Part shown: positions 9,427-20,290 of the stretch, piece after piece | Layout of the letters: each line of letters starts with the position of its first letter | Numbering within the stretch: position 1 is the stretch's first letter | Source of the DNA: Legionella quinlivanii | Lineage (GTDB): Bacteria; Pseudomonadota; Gammaproteobacteria; Legionellales; Legionellaceae | Direction of reading: 5' to 3' | Length of the DNA stretch: 64,000 bases | Assembly (NCBI RefSeq): GCF_900461555.1 | Contig: NZ_UGOX01000001.1 | Coordinates: 1,873,501-1,937,500 of the forward strand | The notes under the pieces: model-generated | The model's input: the letters and a program-made list of their open reading frames with translations, nothing else | Database searches by the model: none | Told to the model about the DNA's origin: nothing | Position numbers and translations under genes: made by a program

Positions 9427-9918
9427 ATGCCACGACGACCCAGGCGAATTAAAAAATTGAGTAGTCAAGGCTCAATTGTCGATATGACTAATTTTAGTAC
9501 AAACAATAGTGAACACCTACCAGAGTCTCCTATCACTCCTAGCGCTCAAAGTAGTCAATCTTCAAATATGGATATCGAAAACCCGAGTAACAATAGTACT
9601 CAACTCAAGCCAGAACCTTCGCTTATCAAACGATTTGAGGAAAAAATTATACAAAGAGCAACGGAAAATCGCATTTCGCCACGAGAGCAAGCGTGCAATG
9701 AGTTGAATCAGGCAAACATTACGCCTATGAGTATTGAAGGACTAAAGGAAGATGGTAAGTTTCCTCGAAGCAAAATAGAGCAGTTTATGCTGTATACACT
9801 CTGGAAGATGGAAAAACCAGTTGTAAAACAACCGACCGCCGCTGAACCCACAGCCGAATCCACGTCAGAAAAAGTAGCACCAACCCTTAATAGCCTCCTG
9901 ACTAAAATGCAACTATAG
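9427..9918 (+). CDS. Small protein of unknown function, tandem paralog 1
   Basis: This is a 163-residue protein with a very basic start (MPRRPRRIKK), a Ser/Asn/Thr/Pro-rich low-complexity middle and a conserved C-terminal module (SIEGLKEDGKFPRSKIEQ, then WKMEKPVVKQ). A strong site (AAGGAG) precedes the ATG. The gene at 10024 shares the C-terminal module and a NxSTNNS motif, so the two are tandem paralogs. No known domain, signal peptide or membrane segment is visible. It is inserted, on the opposite strand, between lapA and lapB. Function is unknown; a secreted or DNA/RNA-contacting role is possible but unsupported. Confidence 0.75.
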   Translation: MPRRPRRIKKLSSQGSIVDMTNFSTNNSEHLPESPITPSAQSSQSSNMDIENPSNNSTQLKPEPSLIKRFEEKIIQRATENRISPREQACNELNQANITPMSIEGLKEDGKFPRSKIEQFMLYTLWKMEKPVVKQPTAAEPTAESTSEKVAPTLNSLLTKMQL

Positions 9919-9943
9919 CGGATGAATTGGTGCCTTATTCGCT

Positions 9944-9966
9944 AATACCACATTAAGCTCATTGTG
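9944..9966 (+). repeat. Upstream module copy 2 of the tandem gene pair
   Basis: This is the second copy of the short upstream block described at 9347-9369. It also sits 80 bases before its gene's start codon. Outside this block and the ribosome sites the two upstream regions have diverged. Confidence 0.55.
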
Positions 9967-10023
9967 TATTAACCTTTTAAATGTGAACTAGTCTAGCACA
10001 TCATTATCAATTTAGAGGTTTAA

Positions 10024-10497
10024 ATGATAATAATTAAGCAAATTGGAAAACGACGTGCTCGTCGAAGCGGTATTTCAAACTTTGATGCTATTCGTCGAAT
10101 GTTAGATGAGGCAGTGGCAAACTTGAGTACAAATAATAGTCCGCGCTCTTCAGTTGATAATTCAGTTACAATTAGCGTTACCGGGAGTGAGGTTAATATA
10201 ATCAGAGGTAACAATACAATTCCAGCACCTGATTTTGTGACGCGATATTGGCTAAAACTTCCAGAAAGAGCAAACGCCAACGGCCAAGATCAACTCGAGC
10301 AACTCAGAGTAGACCTTAATAAGGAACAAATTTCGCACGAGAGTATTAAAGAACTAAAGGAGTCTGGTGAATCTCCTCGAAGTAAATTAGAGCGGTGTAT
10401 GCTATTCCTGTTTTGGAAGGTCGATAGACCCGTTGTAAAACAAACGAAGATGGCTGAACCCACAGCACCAGAAAAAACAGCACCAGCTCCCAAATAG
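10024..10497 (+). CDS. Small protein of unknown function, tandem paralog 2
   Basis: This 157-residue protein is a paralog of the gene at 9427. The shared C-terminal module reads SIKELKESGESPRSKLER and WKVDRPVVKQ, followed by a Pro/Ala/Thr-rich tail. The N-terminus differs but is again basic (KQIGKRRARRSG) and then carries NLSTNNS. The ribosome site is TTAGAGG. No enzymatic motif is visible. The pair diverged mainly in the N-terminal and middle parts, while the C-terminal module stayed recognisable, which marks that module as the functional core. Confidence 0.75.
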   Translation: MIIIKQIGKRRARRSGISNFDAIRRMLDEAVANLSTNNSPRSSVDNSVTISVTGSEVNIIRGNNTIPAPDFVTRYWLKLPERANANGQDQLEQLRVDLNKEQISHESIKELKESGESPRSKLERCMLFLFWKVDRPVVKQTKMAEPTAPEKTAPAPK

Positions 10498-10624
10498 CAA
10501 CCTGTCCATCACCTTTATCCATAAGATTGCCCTCCACAAGACTTGATTTACTCTGATTTGGAGGGCTTACTTTGTTCGATAGTTTACGGACGCATAAATC
10601 ACTTATTAGACTGCTGACACTTAC

Positions 10625-10915
10625 CTAGTGTTGATCTTTTAGAGGAATATCTCGCAGATTTTTGATTTCCTTTTCAGTGAGCCTGAGTTGATTGCGCATT
10701 TTTGAAAATTCAACTTTCAGGCGCCAATACTTGCCTAGTGCAAGGAAAAAACCAATGACAAGCCCCAAGGCTAACATTATTGCCATTAATACGGCTATTG
10801 GCATGGTAAAGGTCTTTACGTATAAATTGATGGGCACGGAACTCGCGTTTAGAGCTGCAAATGTCACACCTACAATTATAAGAATTAAATAAACAAAAAA
10901 CATAAGTAAACGCAT
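10625..10915 (-). CDS. lapA: Lipopolysaccharide assembly protein A
   Basis: This 96-residue inner-membrane protein of the LapA (YciS, DUF1049) family has two transmembrane helices (about residues 3-22 and 38-61) and a short basic, helical cytoplasmic tail. LapA works with LapB in coordinating LPS synthesis. It follows rpsA on the same strand, a common gammaproteobacterial order, but a terminator hairpin at 11035-11065 separates it from rpsA. Confidence 0.9.
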   Translation of the reverse strand: MRLLMFFVYLILIIVGVTFAALNASSVPINLYVKTFTMPIAVLMAIMLALGLVIGFFLALGKYWRLKVEFSKMRNQLRLTEKEIKNLRDIPLKDQH

Positions 10916-11034
10916 TTTTATTTACCTTCCTATGCAAACGATGCATAAATTTACGAAGTATTATCATCCCTCGCAGGAGGACAATCAAGTCTTAGCATGA
11001 AACATATCAAACCTGATTAAGAATCGTATAAATA

Positions 11035-11065
11035 AAAAAAAAGCGTAGTTAAACTACGCTTTTTT
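11035..11065. terminator. Rho-independent terminator after rpsA
   Basis: A perfect 8-bp stem (GCGTAGTT, one-base spacer, AACTACGC) is flanked by an A-run on the left and a T-run on the right, so the stem can extend through A-T pairs and act in either direction. It starts about 15 bases beyond the rpsA stop codon and is the clearest intrinsic terminator in the window. Confidence 0.85.
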
Positions 11066-11079
11066 ACTGGCATCAAGAA

Positions 11080-12753
11080 TTAATCTTTGGTTGCCATTTT
11101 TTCTTTAAGCAGATCACCAAGAGTTGTCGAAGCAACTTCTCCACTTCTGGAGTATTTCTTGATGGCTTCAGCTTGTTCCTGAGCATCTTTGGCTTTAACA
11201 GAAAGGGCAATGCTGCGATTTTTCTTATCAACATTGATAATTTTTGCTTCAATTTCATCACCTTCTTTGCAGAAATGGCTGGCATCATCTACACGATCTT
11301 CAGATAACTCATTCGCGCGAATAGTACCATAGATTTCCGGAGCCAATTCAAGAGTCACATTTTTAGCATCAACAGCAGTAACGCGTCCTTTGACAACGCT
11401 TCCTTTGGTAAACTCATCAACAAAGCTTGAGAAGTTATCGCTTTCAAGTTGCTTCAGGCCCAGAGAAATACGCTCTCTTTCTGCGTCAATGGCTAAAATA
11501 ACGGCTTCCAGCTCTTGACCTTTCTTGAATTGTTTAACGGCTTCTTCACCAGGAATAGTCCAGGAAATGTCAGACAGGTGAACCAATCCATCAATATCGC
11601 CATCCAGACCAATGAAGATTCCGAAGTCAGTAATAGAACGGATTTTTCCGCTGACTTTCTGACCCTTGCTATGGCTTTGAGAGAATTGATGCCAGGGATT
11701 GCCGACACATTGTTTCATACCCAGAGAAATACGACGTCTTTCTTCGTCGATCTCCAGTACCATCACATCAACTAAATCGCCCATTGAAACAACTTTGCTT
11801 GGGTGAACGTTTTTGTTAGTCCAATCCATTTCAGACATGTGAACCAGACCTTCAACGCCCTCTTCGATTTCAACGAAACAACCGTAGTCAGTAATGTTGG
11901 TAACTTTACCTTGCAGTTTTTTGCCGACAGGATAACGATCAACCAGGTCAACCCAGGGATCATTACCTAACTGTTTCATGCCTAAAGATACGCGATTACG
12001 TTCGCTATCAAAGCTTAATACTTTAACTTTGACATCCTGGCCTACAGTCAGTAACTCGGCTGGATGCTTAACTCGCTTCCAGGAGATATCAGTGATATGC
12101 AGAAGACCATCAATACCGCCCAAATCAATGAATGCACCGTAGTCAGTAAGGTTTTTAACGATACCGTTAAGAATTTGACCATCATGCAGTGACTCAAGCA
12201 AGGCCTGACGATCAGCGCTGCTTTCTTCTTCTACAACAGCGCGACGTGAAACGACAATATTATTGCGCTTCAGGTCCATTTTAATCACTTTAAATTCTAA
12301 TTCTTTGCCTTCCAGGTAAGAAGGATCGCGAACAGGTCTGACATCAACCAAAGATCCTGGTAAAAATGCGCGGATTGTACCAATCTCAACAGTGAAACCA
12401 CCCTTGACTTTGCCCGAAATTAAACCAGTAACGGTTTCATTGTTTTCGTGACATTTCGACAGCTTGCGCCAGGCTTCCTGACGTTTGGCCTTTTCTCTTG
12501 ATAACAGAGTTTCGCCATAGCCGTCTTCCACTGAATCGAGAGCTACTTCGACCGTATCACCGATGTTAATTTCCAACTGACCATTTTTATCGTGGAACTC
12601 TTCAACAGCGACAATACCCTCGGATTTTAAGCCAGCATTTAATGTGACAAAATCGTCGTCGATACCGATAACTTTTGCAGTGATAATTGCGCCAGGGTAA
12701 AATTGCGCACCAGCGATACTTTGTTCAAATAATTCTTTGAAACTTTCAGACAT
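11080..12753 (-). CDS. rpsA: 30S ribosomal protein S1
   Basis: This 557-residue protein has the same length as E. coli S1 and contains six S1 OB-fold repeats, for example [40 protein letters not shown] and [21 protein letters not shown]1 binds mRNA leaders and recruits them to the 30S subunit. I start at the ATG at 12753 ([11 protein letters not shown]); the frame runs 21 codons further upstream without support. A 170-base leader with two hairpins separates it from cmk and may serve autogenous control. Confidence 0.98.
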   Translation of the reverse strand: MSESFKELFEQSIAGAQFYPGAIITAKVIGIDDDFVTLNAGLKSEGIVAVEEFHDKNGQLEINIGDTVEVALDSVEDGYGETLLSREKAKRQEAWRKLSKCHENNETVTGLISGKVKGGFTVEIGTIRAFLPGSLVDVRPVRDPSYLEGKELEFKVIKMDLKRNNIVVSRRAVVEEESSADRQALLESLHDGQILNGIVKNLTDYGAFIDLGGIDGLLHITDISWKRVKHPAELLTVGQDVKVKVLSFDSERNRVSLGMKQLGNDPWVDLVDRYPVGKKLQGKVTNITDYGCFVEIEEGVEGLVHMSEMDWTNKNVHPSKVVSMGDLVDVMVLEIDEERRRISLGMKQCVGNPWHQFSQSHSKGQKVSGKIRSITDFGIFIGLDGDIDGLVHLSDISWTIPGEEAVKQFKKGQELEAVILAIDAERERISLGLKQLESDNFSSFVDEFTKGSVVKGRVTAVDAKNVTLELAPEIYGTIRANELSEDRVDDASHFCKEGDEIEAKIINVDKKNRSIALSVKAKDAQEQAEAIKKYSRSGEVASTTLGDLLKEKMATKD

Positions 12754-12781
12754 GTTAATAAACTCTTTAGTAAAAAAATGA

Positions 12782-12841
12782 AAGTGTAATTCCGAATTAC
12801 GCTTCCCCCCATACAAAACTGTTTGTAAGTATCTACAAACA
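12782..12841 (-). promoter_or_regulatory. rpsA leader with two stem-loops
   Basis: The rpsA leader holds an 8-bp stem (TGTTTGTA/TACAAACA, 12820-12841) and a 7-bp stem (GTAATTC/GAATTAC, 12786-12800, extendable outward). A G-rich single strand (GGGGGGAAG) lies between them. Gammaproteobacterial S1 represses its own translation through a multi-hairpin leader with GGA elements, so this arrangement is a plausible equivalent. That reading is inference; only the hairpins are seen. Confidence 0.45.
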
Positions 12842-12922
12842 CTGGACTAAGCATAAGCAGCTTTTTGCAAATATGCAAATAATCCCTTCTTATTCGATCA
12901 GGTTGTGAAATAGTGTCCCGAT

Positions 12923-13612
12923 CTAGCGGAAGAACGAATGCCCATTTATCAATTTTAAAACATTATTAAAGACTTGTACAATCGTTAATCCAGTGGTGTC
13001 GACTAAAATCGCATCCGATGCCGGTTTTAGTGGTGCATGAACCCGTTTTGCATCACGATCATCACGCTGAGCCAACTCATCGATCACCTGCGCGAGGCTA
13101 ACATCAATTCCGCCATCTTTCAACTGATTGTAGCGCCGCTTTGCTCTTTCCTCTGCTGAAGCAAAAAGAAATATTTTAAGTATAGCCTCTGGAAAGACTA
13201 CTGTTCCCATATCACGACCATCGGTTACCAGGCCAGGAACCGTGGCAAATGCACGCTGCCGCTCAAGTAAGGCCGCGCGTATTTCCGGCACTGCAGCAAT
13301 AACTGAAGCATCTTGTCCACATTGCTCGCTGCGAATATTCTCGTAAACATTCACTCCATCAAGAATGACTTGCTGCTCTTCAGCATCCATTTCAAATTTG
13401 ACATTCAGCTGATTGGCTAAATTAACAATCGCGGCTGCGTCTGAAAAAGGGATGCCTCTTAATCGAACTGCGTAAGCCAGGACTCGGTAGATTGCTCCAC
13501 TATCCAGCACATGCCAGTTCAAATGTTTTGCCACCATATGACATATGGTTCCTTTACCTGTTCCGCTAGGTCCATCAATAGTTATTACAGGAGCTTTTTT
13601 CTCACGCGTCAT
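12923..13612 (-). CDS. cmk: Cytidylate kinase
   Basis: This 229-residue kinase phosphorylates CMP and dCMP. The P-loop GPSGTGKG (residues 14-21), the CMP-binding VTDGRDMGTVVFP and the lid segment RAKRRYNQLK are present. It overlaps the aroA stop by 11 bases, which points to translational coupling in the gyrA-serC-aroA-cmk run. Cmk directly before rpsA is the standard gammaproteobacterial order. Confidence 0.97.
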   Translation of the reverse strand: MTREKKAPVITIDGPSGTGKGTICHMVAKHLNWHVLDSGAIYRVLAYAVRLRGIPFSDAAAIVNLANQLNVKFEMDAEEQQVILDGVNVYENIRSEQCGQDASVIAAVPEIRAALLERQRAFATVPGLVTDGRDMGTVVFPEAILKIFLFASAEERAKRRYNQLKDGGIDVSLAQVIDELAQRDDRDAKRVHAPLKPASDAILVDTTGLTIVQVFNNVLKLINGHSFFR

Positions 13613-14921
13613 TATGTACCTCTCGGATATTTAACTGTAAGGCTTGCGCAGTCCTGATAAAATCAGGGAATGAAGTGGCTACGTTATTGCAATCTTTGAT
13701 TACAATCTGTTCTTTTGCCACCGTACCCGCAATAGCAAAAGCCATTGCTATTCGATGATCCCCATAACTTTTTATCTCGCCTCCCTGCAGGTTACCACCC
13801 TTTATAAATACGCCGTCTTCAAATGCCTGAGCCGTTATTCCAAGCCTGCTAAGTCCTTCAACCATCGCTCCAATGCGGTCACTTTCTTTACTACGTAATT
13901 CTTTTGCCCCATGTAAACGGGTTTGGCCGGAAGCACAGGCAGCAGCAATAAAAATTACCGGGAATTCATCAATTGCCAGTGGAACTAACTCCACCGGAAT
14001 ATCAATACCTTCAAGAGGAGCATGACGGATATATAAATCAGCCACTAGTTCCTCGCCAAAAAGACGTTTATTGCTTTGCTCAATAGAAGCCCCCATTTGG
14101 CCAAGAATCTGAATAATTCCAGTACGCGTTGGGTTAATGCCTACATTTCGGATGAGCACTTCAGAACCAGGAATTAAAGTAGCGGCGACAATGAAAAATG
14201 CGGCTGAGGAAATGTCGCCTGGCACGATAATATCAGTCCCAATACATTCACTCTCGGAATTAATCGTAATATGGTGGCCACATTTCTGAATCGGATATGA
14301 AAAAGTGGTCAGCATGCGCTCTGTATGATCCCGGGTAAATCCGGGCTCGGTAACCGTTGTTTCGTCTTTTGCGTACATGCCGGCTAAAAGCAGACAGGAT
14401 TTAACTTGAGCACTGGCCTCCGGCATCACATAATGGATTCCTTTCAGCTGCTGGTGACCGTTGATTGTAATTGGGGGTTTCCCATGTTCGGTACTGATAT
14501 CAGCGCCCATTTGAGTTAAAGGCCGGCTTACTCTCTCCATAGGACGTCGTAGCAAACTTTCATCCCCTGTCAGAATGCTGCTAAATGACTGGGCAGCCAG
14601 TAAACCCGCTAATAAACGCATGCTGGTTCCCGAATTTCCACAGTCAATAACCTGCTTGGGAGCACTCAGGCCATATTTACCCTTGCCATGAATAATAACC
14701 TGCTTGTTAAAAGGCCCTTCGATCTCGATTCCCATGCTGCGAAAGGCCTGCAAAGTAGCCAGGCAATCCTCCCCCTGCAGAAAGTTTTGAATACTGGTTG
14801 TGCCTTTTGCAATTGAACCAAGAATAATTGCGCGGTGAGAAATCGACTTGTCACCTGGAACAGAAATTTCACCGGAAATCGTTTTGACCGGCACACTCAC
14901 AAAATCATAACTAGCATTCAT
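13602..14921 (-). CDS. aroA: 3-phosphoshikimate 1-carboxyvinyltransferase (EPSP synthase)
   Basis: This 439-residue enzyme joins shikimate-3-phosphate and PEP in the shikimate pathway. Signature motifs are PGDKSISHRA near the N-terminus and DCGNSGTSMRL. I choose the ATG at 14921 because AAGGA lies eight bases upstream; the ATG two codons earlier is only two bases from that site. The start lies inside the end of serC (11-base overlap), so translation is probably coupled. Confidence 0.97.
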   Translation of the reverse strand: MNASYDFVSVPVKTISGEISVPGDKSISHRAIILGSIAKGTTSIQNFLQGEDCLATLQAFRSMGIEIEGPFNKQVIIHGKGKYGLSAPKQVIDCGNSGTSMRLLAGLLAAQSFSSILTGDESLLRRPMERVSRPLTQMGADISTEHGKPPITINGHQQLKGIHYVMPEASAQVKSCLLLAGMYAKDETTVTEPGFTRDHTERMLTTFSYPIQKCGHHITINSESECIGTDIIVPGDISSAAFFIVAATLIPGSEVLIRNVGINPTRTGIIQILGQMGASIEQSNKRLFGEELVADLYIRHAPLEGIDIPVELVPLAIDEFPVIFIAAACASGQTRLHGAKELRSKESDRIGAMVEGLSRLGITAQAFEDGVFIKGGNLQGGEIKSYGDHRIAMAFAIAGTVAKEQIVIKDCNNVATSFPDFIRTAQALQLNIREVHNDA

Positions 14922-16002
14922 TTTCATGTTCCTTGGCAAAGGCTGCCATAAAATCAATCAGCTTATCCACTGCGGCAAGCGGCATGGAATTGTAAATGCT
15001 GGCTCTTAAGCCACCCACTGTACGGTGCCCCGCCAAAGCGAGCAAGCCCTGGTTGCGGGCTTTTTCAAGAAATTCTTCTTCAAGCTGAGGCTTTTTCAGA
15101 GTAAAACACACATTAACCAAAGCCCGATCTTCTTTCCTTATCTTACAGCCATAAAAATCAGAGGCATCAATAAACTCGTACAATAATCTGGATTTAGTGC
15201 AATTCAATTGGTACAAAGCCTCAACTCCTCCCTGGCTTTTAATCCATTGGAACATTTTAAGTGCCAGATAGCAGTTGAATGTAGGGGGAGTGGCATACAT
15301 TGAACGGGTCGTGGTGTATGTTCTATAGTCAAGCATTCGCGGAATGGCGTTATTGCCTATCTCTTTAATTAAATCGTCTCGCACAATAACCAGCGTCAAA
15401 CCGGCATTGGCAATATTTTTCTGTGCACCTGCAAAGATCAGTGCATAGTCATTAATATTAATAGGCTCGCTAAGCAGGCAAGAAGTCATGTCAGCGATTA
15501 AAGGAATATTATTTATAATCGGCGGTTGAGAGAATCGAAGTCCGTTGACTGTTTCATTAGGCGTATAATACAAATAACGAGTATCCGGCAAAATCTCCCA
15601 GGCGGATCGTTCTGGTATCCGACTATAGTTTTTATCAGCAGAACATACGCTATACGCATTGCTTAGGCGGCAAGCCTCCTCATAGGCCATTTCTGACCAG
15701 ATTCCTGTCTGAAAATAACCTGCTTTTTGATTTTCAGACAAAAAATTTAAGGGAATCATACCAAATTGGCTACGGGCGGCTCCACTGATGAATAGCACAT
15801 GATAGTCACCGGGAATAGCCAGCAGCTCCCGTAAAAGTGCTTCTGACTCTTCCATTATCTGAGTAAATTCTTTGGTACGATGGCCAATTTCCATCACTGA
15901 CATCCCGGTATGATTCCAGTCTAATAACTCAGCCTGAACCTCTGACAGGATTGCATCGGGCAGCATCGCAGGCCCCGCGCCAAAATTGTATCCTCTACTC
16001 AT
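14911..16002 (-). CDS. serC: Phosphoserine aminotransferase
   Basis: This 363-residue PLP enzyme acts in serine biosynthesis and in pyridoxine synthesis. The N-terminal [10 protein letters not shown] and the lysine in FAGAQKNI, which forms the Schiff base with PLP, are diagnostic. The ATG at 16002 overlaps the gyrA stop by 8 bases; a longer start a few codons upstream would begin inside gyrA and adds nothing that matches the family. SerC and aroA are adjacent in many gammaproteobacteria. Confidence 0.96.
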   Translation of the reverse strand: MSRGYNFGAGPAMLPDAILSEVQAELLDWNHTGMSVMEIGHRTKEFTQIMEESEALLRELLAIPGDYHVLFISGAARSQFGMIPLNFLSENQKAGYFQTGIWSEMAYEEACRLSNAYSVCSADKNYSRIPERSAWEILPDTRYLYYTPNETVNGLRFSQPPIINNIPLIADMTSCLLSEPININDYALIFAGAQKNIANAGLTLVIVRDDLIKEIGNNAIPRMLDYRTYTTTRSMYATPPTFNCYLALKMFQWIKSQGGVEALYQLNCTKSRLLYEFIDASDFYGCKIRKEDRALVNVCFTLKKPQLEEEFLEKARNQGLLALAGHRTVGGLRASIYNSMPLAAVDKLIDFMAAFAKEHENEC

Positions 16003-18577
16003 CGGAATCATCATCCATTTCAAAATCTTCTGAATCGCTATCCCCCTCACCCAGATCTTCAATGCGCTGCATTCCTACCACATGCTCGCCTGAGCTGACA
16101 TTAATCAGACGCACGCCCTGAGTGTTTCTCCCAATAATGGATAGCTCATCTACTCTAAAGCGGACCAGGGTTCCCTTATCAGTGATGAGCATCGCCTCGT
16201 CTCCTTCACTGACCTGCAGGGCTCTTACCACTTTACCATTTCGTTCATTGACCTGAATGGAAATAACGCCTTGACCGCCGCGACCTGACACACGGTATTC
16301 TTCAACATCCGTTCGCTTGCCATAGCCATTTTCGGTAGCGGTCAGTATGGTGCCCTCCGGTTTGGCGACAACCAGAGAAATAACCGATTGATCTTCACCT
16401 AATCGAATCCCCCGCACGCCTCGCGCGGTGCGCCCCATCGGTCTGATTAATTTCTCATCGAATCGGATCACCTTGCCTGCATCTGTAAAGAGCATAATAT
16501 CTTTACTGCCGTCCGTAATATCCACACCTACGAGGCGATCATTTTCATCCAGATCTACTGCAATAATCCCATTGGCTCGTGGTCGGCTAAAGGCTTCCAG
16601 AGAAACCTTTTTGACGGTACCAAAACGGGTTGCCATAAATACAAAATATCCTTCATTGAATTCTCTCACCGGCAACATGGCATTAATGGCTTCATCTTCT
16701 GCCAGCGGTAAAATATTAACAATCGGTTTGCCGCGGGAAATACGACTGGCCAAAGGCAGTTGATAGGCTTTAAGCCAATACAATTTGCCATGATTTGAAA
16801 AACAAAGAAGCGTGTCATGAGTACTGGCAATCACAAGACGTTCTATAAAGTCTTCGTCTTTAACATTGGTCGCAGACTTGCCTTTTCCACCTCTTCTTTG
16901 TGCCTGGTAGGATGAAATAGGCTGGTATTTGACATAGCCCTGGTGTGATAAAGTCACAACAACATCTTCTTCAGTAATCAGGTCTTCAATAGTCAGATCT
17001 TCCTGTGATGCCGTGATTTCAGTGCGGCGCTCATCGCCAAACTGTGATTTGATTTCAATTAATTCATCTTTAATCACCTGCATCAATCGCTCAGGTGAGG
17101 CAAGAATATCCATTAAATCCTTAATCTGTTTGAGTAAATCCTCAAACTCGTTAATAATTTTTTCCTGCTCCAGTGCAGTCAAGCGATGCAATCTTAATTC
17201 AAGAATTGCCTGCGCCTGTGCAGGAGACAATTTATATCCATTGCTTCCAAGGCCGTACTCTGATGGGAGATCATCAGGGCGGCAAGCATCGCTGCCGGCA
17301 TTTTCAAGCATGGCCTTGACCAAGCCAGGCTGCCATTCTCTGGCCAGTAAGGCTTCCTTCGCATCTTGCGGGGTGGGAGACTTTTTGATTAATTCAATCA
17401 TTTCGTCAATATTGGCTAAGGCAATCCCCAATCCTTCTAGTAAGTGAGCTCTGTTTCGTGCTTTTTTCAGTTCGTAAATGGTACGGCGGGTAACGACTTC
17501 GCGGCGATGTTTGATAAAGTATTCAAGAATTTGTTTTAAATTCAGTGTTCGCGGCTGACCATCCACCAGGGCAACCATATTGATACCAAACACATTTTGC
17601 ATTTGAGTATGGGCATAGAGATTGTTTAGAACCACTTCAGCGACCTCACCGCGCTTTAGCTCAATCACAACACGCATACCCTGCTTGTCTGACTCGTCCC
17701 TTAGACCGGAAATACCTTCAATCTTTTTATCCCGAACTAATTCAGCGATTTTCTCAACCAGACGAGCTTTATTTACCTGATAAGGCAGCTCATTAATAAT
17801 AATTGCCTGGCGTCCGGAATGACTGTCGGTTTCAATTTCAGTTCTTGCCCGAATAGAAATTCGCCCCCTGCCTGTACGGTATGCCTCGAGAATGCCCGCT
17901 TTGCCATTGATAATAGCAGCAGTCGGGAAATCAGGACCGGGAACATATCCCATAATATCTTCAAGCGTTAAGTCGGGTTCCTCTACCAGTGCAATACAGG
18001 CGTTAACAACCTCGGTTAAATTATGCGGCGGGATATTAGTCGCCATACCCACTGCGATTCCTGATGAGCCGTTGATTAGCAAATTGGGAATGCGAGAAGG
18101 TAAAACGACGGGAGCGAATTCTGTCTCATCATAGTTGGGACTGAAATCCACTGTTTCCTTTTCCAAATCCGCCAATAAGGCATGCGCGACCTTGGACATA
18201 CGCACTTCCGTATACCGCATGGCGGCGGCCATATCCCCATCGACTGATCCAAAGTTTCCCTGACCATCAATCAGCATATAGCGCATTGAAAAAGGCTGCG
18301 CCATCCGAACAATCGTGTCATACACCGCAGTATCACCATGCGGATGGTATTTACCGATTACGTCACCAACCACACGAGCCGATTTTTTATAGGGCTTGTT
18401 CCAATCATTCCCTAACTCGCTCATAGCAAACAGGACTCGGCGATGAACCGGTTTTAAGCCATCGCGAACATCCGGCAAGGCACGGCCTACGATAACACTC
18501 ATAGCGTAGTCGAGATAAGACTGTTTGAGCTCGTCTTCTATATTGACCGGGATGATTTCTTTTGCTGAATTGATCAT
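15995..18577 (-). CDS. gyrA: DNA gyrase subunit A
   Basis: This 860-residue subunit cuts and rejoins DNA during negative supercoiling. The catalytic Tyr122 (RYTEVRM) is in place, and the C-terminal DNA-wrapping domain has the GyrA box QRRGGKG. The quinolone-resistance region reads [10 protein letters not shown], giving Thr83 and Asp87 in E. coli numbering; Thr83 is the Legionella wild-type residue, so no classical resistance substitution is seen. The C-terminus is strongly acidic ([15 protein letters not shown]). The start at 18577 gives the family N-terminus; the frame is open 48 codons further upstream but crosses the promoter. Confidence 0.98.
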   Translation of the reverse strand: MINSAKEIIPVNIEDELKQSYLDYAMSVIVGRALPDVRDGLKPVHRRVLFAMSELGNDWNKPYKKSARVVGDVIGKYHPHGDTAVYDTIVRMAQPFSMRYMLIDGQGNFGSVDGDMAAAMRYTEVRMSKVAHALLADLEKETVDFSPNYDETEFAPVVLPSRIPNLLINGSSGIAVGMATNIPPHNLTEVVNACIALVEEPDLTLEDIMGYVPGPDFPTAAIINGKAGILEAYRTGRGRISIRARTEIETDSHSGRQAIIINELPYQVNKARLVEKIAELVRDKKIEGISGLRDESDKQGMRVVIELKRGEVAEVVLNNLYAHTQMQNVFGINMVALVDGQPRTLNLKQILEYFIKHRREVVTRRTIYELKKARNRAHLLEGLGIALANIDEMIELIKKSPTPQDAKEALLAREWQPGLVKAMLENAGSDACRPDDLPSEYGLGSNGYKLSPAQAQAILELRLHRLTALEQEKIINEFEDLLKQIKDLMDILASPERLMQVIKDELIEIKSQFGDERRTEITASQEDLTIEDLITEEDVVVTLSHQGYVKYQPISSYQAQRRGGKGKSATNVKDEDFIERLVIASTHDTLLCFSNHGKLYWLKAYQLPLASRISRGKPIVNILPLAEDEAINAMLPVREFNEGYFVFMATRFGTVKKVSLEAFSRPRANGIIAVDLDENDRLVGVDITDGSKDIMLFTDAGKVIRFDEKLIRPMGRTARGVRGIRLGEDQSVISLVVAKPEGTILTATENGYGKRTDVEEYRVSGRGGQGVISIQVNERNGKVVRALQVSEGDEAMLITDKGTLVRFRVDELSIIGRNTQGVRLINVSSGEHVVGMQRIEDLGEGDSDSEDFEMDDDSDE

Positions 18578-18619
18578 AGCTAACTGGCGTCCTTCTGCAT
18601 CACTCAAAATAAACCACGA

Positions 18620-18648
18620 ATTATACCACAAGCAGCCTTTCAATTGAA
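18620..18648 (-). promoter_or_regulatory. Likely gyrA promoter
   Basis: On the minus strand a perfect TATAAT (18620-18625) has the upstream TGG of an extended -10. A weak -35 (TTCAAT) lies 17 bases further upstream. It sits about 43 bases before the gyrA start and would drive gyrA-serC-aroA-cmk. Confidence 0.6.
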
Positions 18649-18798
18649 TAAAAATGCCTTTGCTCGCAAAGTTCGCCTCTGAGACTGTTTTTGGATTATG
18701 CTTGTATATAACAGGAGACAATTAAATTTTGGCTAAAACTCTGTGAATAATAATCAAACTGCTTCATACTAAATCATAACACATGCCTAAATGATAAA

Positions 18799-18827
18799 TT
18801 GACTCAACCCTGGCATTTTTATATAGT
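18799..18827 (+). promoter_or_regulatory. Sigma-70 promoter of gltA
   Basis: TTGACT (18799-18804) and TATAGT (18822-18827) are separated by exactly 17 bases, and the gltA ATG follows about 48 bases after the -10. This is one of the best-matching sigma-70 promoters seen by eye in the window. Confidence 0.75.
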
Positions 18828-18875
18828 TCAGCGCTTAACGCAGCGCTGGCTGTCAACTGTTTATGAGGAGACACG

Positions 18876-20147
18876 ATGACCGACAAAACCGCACAACTTT
18901 GTATTGACGGCCTGGAGCCTATTGAATTACCGATATTAACGCCTTCTATTGGCAATGATGTTATTGATATCAATAAATTAGGTGAAGCAGGATATTTCAC
19001 TTACGATCCCGGTTTTGTCTCTACAGCGTCCTGTGAATCCAAGATTACTTACATCGATGGCGATCAGGGTATTCTGTTATATCGCGGCTATCCTATTGAG
19101 CAACTGGCTGAAAAGAAAGATTTTCTTGATGTCTGCTATTTGTTAATGAATGGCGAGCTGCCTAATCCGCATGAAAAAACCAGCTTTGTCAGCTTGGTAA
19201 ATAACCATACAATGGTCCATCAGCAAATGTATAATTTCCTGAATGGATTTCGTCGTGACGCGCATCCTATGGCGATTATGGTGGGTATTGTAGGCGCACT
19301 CTCTGCTTTTTATCATGATTCAATGGATCTTAATAATCAGCATGACCGATATATTTCCGCTATTCGTCTAATTGCCAAAATGCCGACGCTGGCAGCAATG
19401 AGCTATAAATATTCGGTGGGCCAGCCCTACATGTATCCTCAGAACAAAATGTCCTATGCAGAAAACTTTCTGCACATGATGTTTGGTGTTCCATCAGAAG
19501 ATACAACACCAGATCCGGTTATTGTTGACGCGATGGATAAAATTTTTATTCTGCATGCAGATCATGAGCAAAACGCTTCTACCTCTACCGTGCGTCTGGC
19601 CGGCTCAACCGGAGCCAATCCCTTCGCCTGTATTTCTGCCGGTATCGGCGCCCTCTGGGGACCTGCTCATGGCGGAGCGAATGAAGCCTGTCTGAACATG
19701 CTGAAAGAAATTGGCGATGTGAAAAATATCAATCATTTTATTAAACGTGCCAAAGACAAAGATGATCCATTCCGCCTGATGGGCTTTGGTCATCGGGTAT
19801 ACAAGAGTTACGATCCTCGTGCCAAGGTCATGAGAAAAACCTGCTATGATGTGCTGAATGCGGTTGGCGCTCATGACTTGCCAATCTTTAAGCTCGCCAT
19901 GGAACTTGAACGTATCGCCCTTGAAGATGACTATTTTATTGAGAAAAAGCTTTATCCAAATGTTGATTTTTACTCGGGTATTACTTTAAGTGCGATTGGT
20001 ATTCCAACCAACATGTATACGGTAATCTTTGCACTGGCCAGAACAGTTGGCTGGATGTCTCACTGGATGGAAATGGTGGCCAGCAAATCGCGTATTGGCA
20101 GACCACGGCAATTATATACTGGGGAAAAACAAAGGAATGTGCCCTAG
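18876..20147 (+). CDS. gltA: Citrate synthase
   Basis: This 423-residue enzyme condenses oxaloacetate and acetyl-CoA at the entry of the TCA cycle. Length and motifs fit the hexameric type II bacterial form: the catalytic-histidine region [11 protein letters not shown] and the [15 protein letters not shown] stretch are intact. A strong GAGGAG ribosome site and a 17-spaced promoter precede it. It is transcribed divergently from gyrA. With acnA and malic enzyme it makes this window rich in central-carbon genes, in keeping with the amino-acid-based metabolism of Legionella. Confidence 0.98.
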   Translation: MTDKTAQLCIDGLEPIELPILTPSIGNDVIDINKLGEAGYFTYDPGFVSTASCESKITYIDGDQGILLYRGYPIEQLAEKKDFLDVCYLLMNGELPNPHEKTSFVSLVNNHTMVHQQMYNFLNGFRRDAHPMAIMVGIVGALSAFYHDSMDLNNQHDRYISAIRLIAKMPTLAAMSYKYSVGQPYMYPQNKMSYAENFLHMMFGVPSEDTTPDPVIVDAMDKIFILHADHEQNASTSTVRLAGSTGANPFACISAGIGALWGPAHGGANEACLNMLKEIGDVKNINHFIKRAKDKDDPFRLMGFGHRVYKSYDPRAKVMRKTCYDVLNAVGAHDLPIFKLAMELERIALEDDYFIEKKLYPNVDFYSGITLSAIGIPTNMYTVIFALARTVGWMSHWMEMVASKSRIGRPRQLYTGEKQRNVP

Positions 20148-20169
20148 ATATCTAAACATCCTTACTACG

Positions 20170-20234
20170 CCCTGCGGCTCGTCCGCAGGGTCCAGTGCTT
20201 CTCTATGAGTTTCCTGGATCCCTCAAGCCGAGGG
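20170..20234. terminator. Two hairpins between gltA and a convergent gene
   Basis: An 8-bp stem (CCCTGCGG/CCGCAGGG, 20170-20190) and a 5-bp stem (CCCTC/GAGGG, 20220-20234) follow gltA. Neither has a proper T-run, so they may be a palindromic intergenic repeat acting as a barrier between convergent transcripts and not a classical terminator. Confidence 0.4.
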
Positions 20235-20290
20235 AGGTAGAAAGCAGGGTAAAGCTTTAAGCTGGCGTCATTAGTCTTCAGCCCAACCTG

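Noticed and set aside
16428..17447. Long plus-strand frames inside gyrA
   Set aside because: Antisense shadows of a highly conserved gene; they have no ribosome site and no recognisable motifs.
18338..18346. Possible quinolone-resistance change in gyrA (Thr at position 83)
   Set aside because: Thr83 is the natural residue in Legionella; the resistance change there is to Ile, and Asp87 is also wild type.
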